Part shown: positions 13,132-13,165 of the stretch, one piece after another | How positions within the stretch are numbered: the stretch's first letter is position 1 | Layout: every line of letters starts with the position of its first letter | Source of the DNA: UBA4874 sp002399435 | GTDB taxonomy: Bacteria; Bacillota; Clostridia; Caldicoprobacterales; DTU083 | DNA: 13,165 bases | Reading direction: 5' to 3' | NCBI GenBank assembly: GCA_036823195.1 | Contig: DAISGI010000056.1 | Location: 1-13,165, forward strand | Program-made: the position numbers and the translations under genes | The notes under the pieces: generated by a model | Databases searched by the model: none | Seen by the model: the letters and a program-made list of their open reading frames with translations, nothing else | Told to the model about the DNA's origin: nothing

Positions 13132-13165
13132 ATAAATTACAAAATAATTTTGGCTTTTTTGCAAA

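Overview
This 13.2 kb window looks like chromosomal DNA from a spore-forming Clostridia-type Firmicute, probably near Lachnospiraceae or Oscillospiraceae. That placement is an inference. It rests on AGGAGG-type ribosome binding sites, GTG and TTG starts, roughly 50% G+C coding sequence with AT-rich spacers, a Spo0E-like phosphatase behind a consensus sigma-H promoter, and Firmicutes-type gene families. I see no rRNA, tRNA, CRISPR array, phage gene or insertion sequence.

Positions 1-2750 (+) hold a likely two-gene operon: an APH-fold protein whose catalytic residues appear lost, then a ClC chloride/proton antiporter with a C-terminal RCK_C (TrkA_C) domain. Positions 2751-6985 (+) hold carbohydrate genes. 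A cytoplasmic GH78 alpha-L-rhamnosidase is followed, after a spacer carrying a VanZ gene remnant and overlapping hairpins, by a 2-keto-3-deoxygluconate kinase with its own promoter. Together they suggest use of rhamnose- and uronate-containing plant polysaccharide such as rhamnogalacturonan: one frees rhamnose, the other phosphorylates KDG made from galacturonate or glucuronate.

Positions 7009-11546 (-) hold a self-contained drug-efflux operon: a consensus sigma-A promoter with palindromic candidate operators, a MarR-family regulator, and two translationally coupled ABC exporter half-transporters. The first half-transporter has a degenerate ATP site (Asp for the Walker B Glu, Gln for the switch His) and the second a canonical one, the pattern of heterodimeric exporters such as BmrCD, LmrCD and TM287/288.

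Positions 11640-13165 hold small genes: an unrecognised 59-aa single-span membrane protein (-) whose start codon sits in a 9-bp triplication, a possible 32-codon hydrophobic leader peptide, a membrane-anchored PH-like (bPH_5 type) protein (+), and a Spo0E-like aspartyl-phosphate phosphatase (-) with an exact-match sigma-H promoter.

A pattern across the window is short perfect or near-perfect tandem duplications (9-22 bp) at gene boundaries: over the stop codons of three genes, over the start of the 59-aa gene, over the spo0E-like ribosome binding site, and in two promoter regions. I see no clearly new multi-gene system. The best leads are the pseudokinase/ClC pair, the unknown 59-aa protein, the mutually exclusive hairpins at 5598-5651 and the sigma-H/spo0E link.
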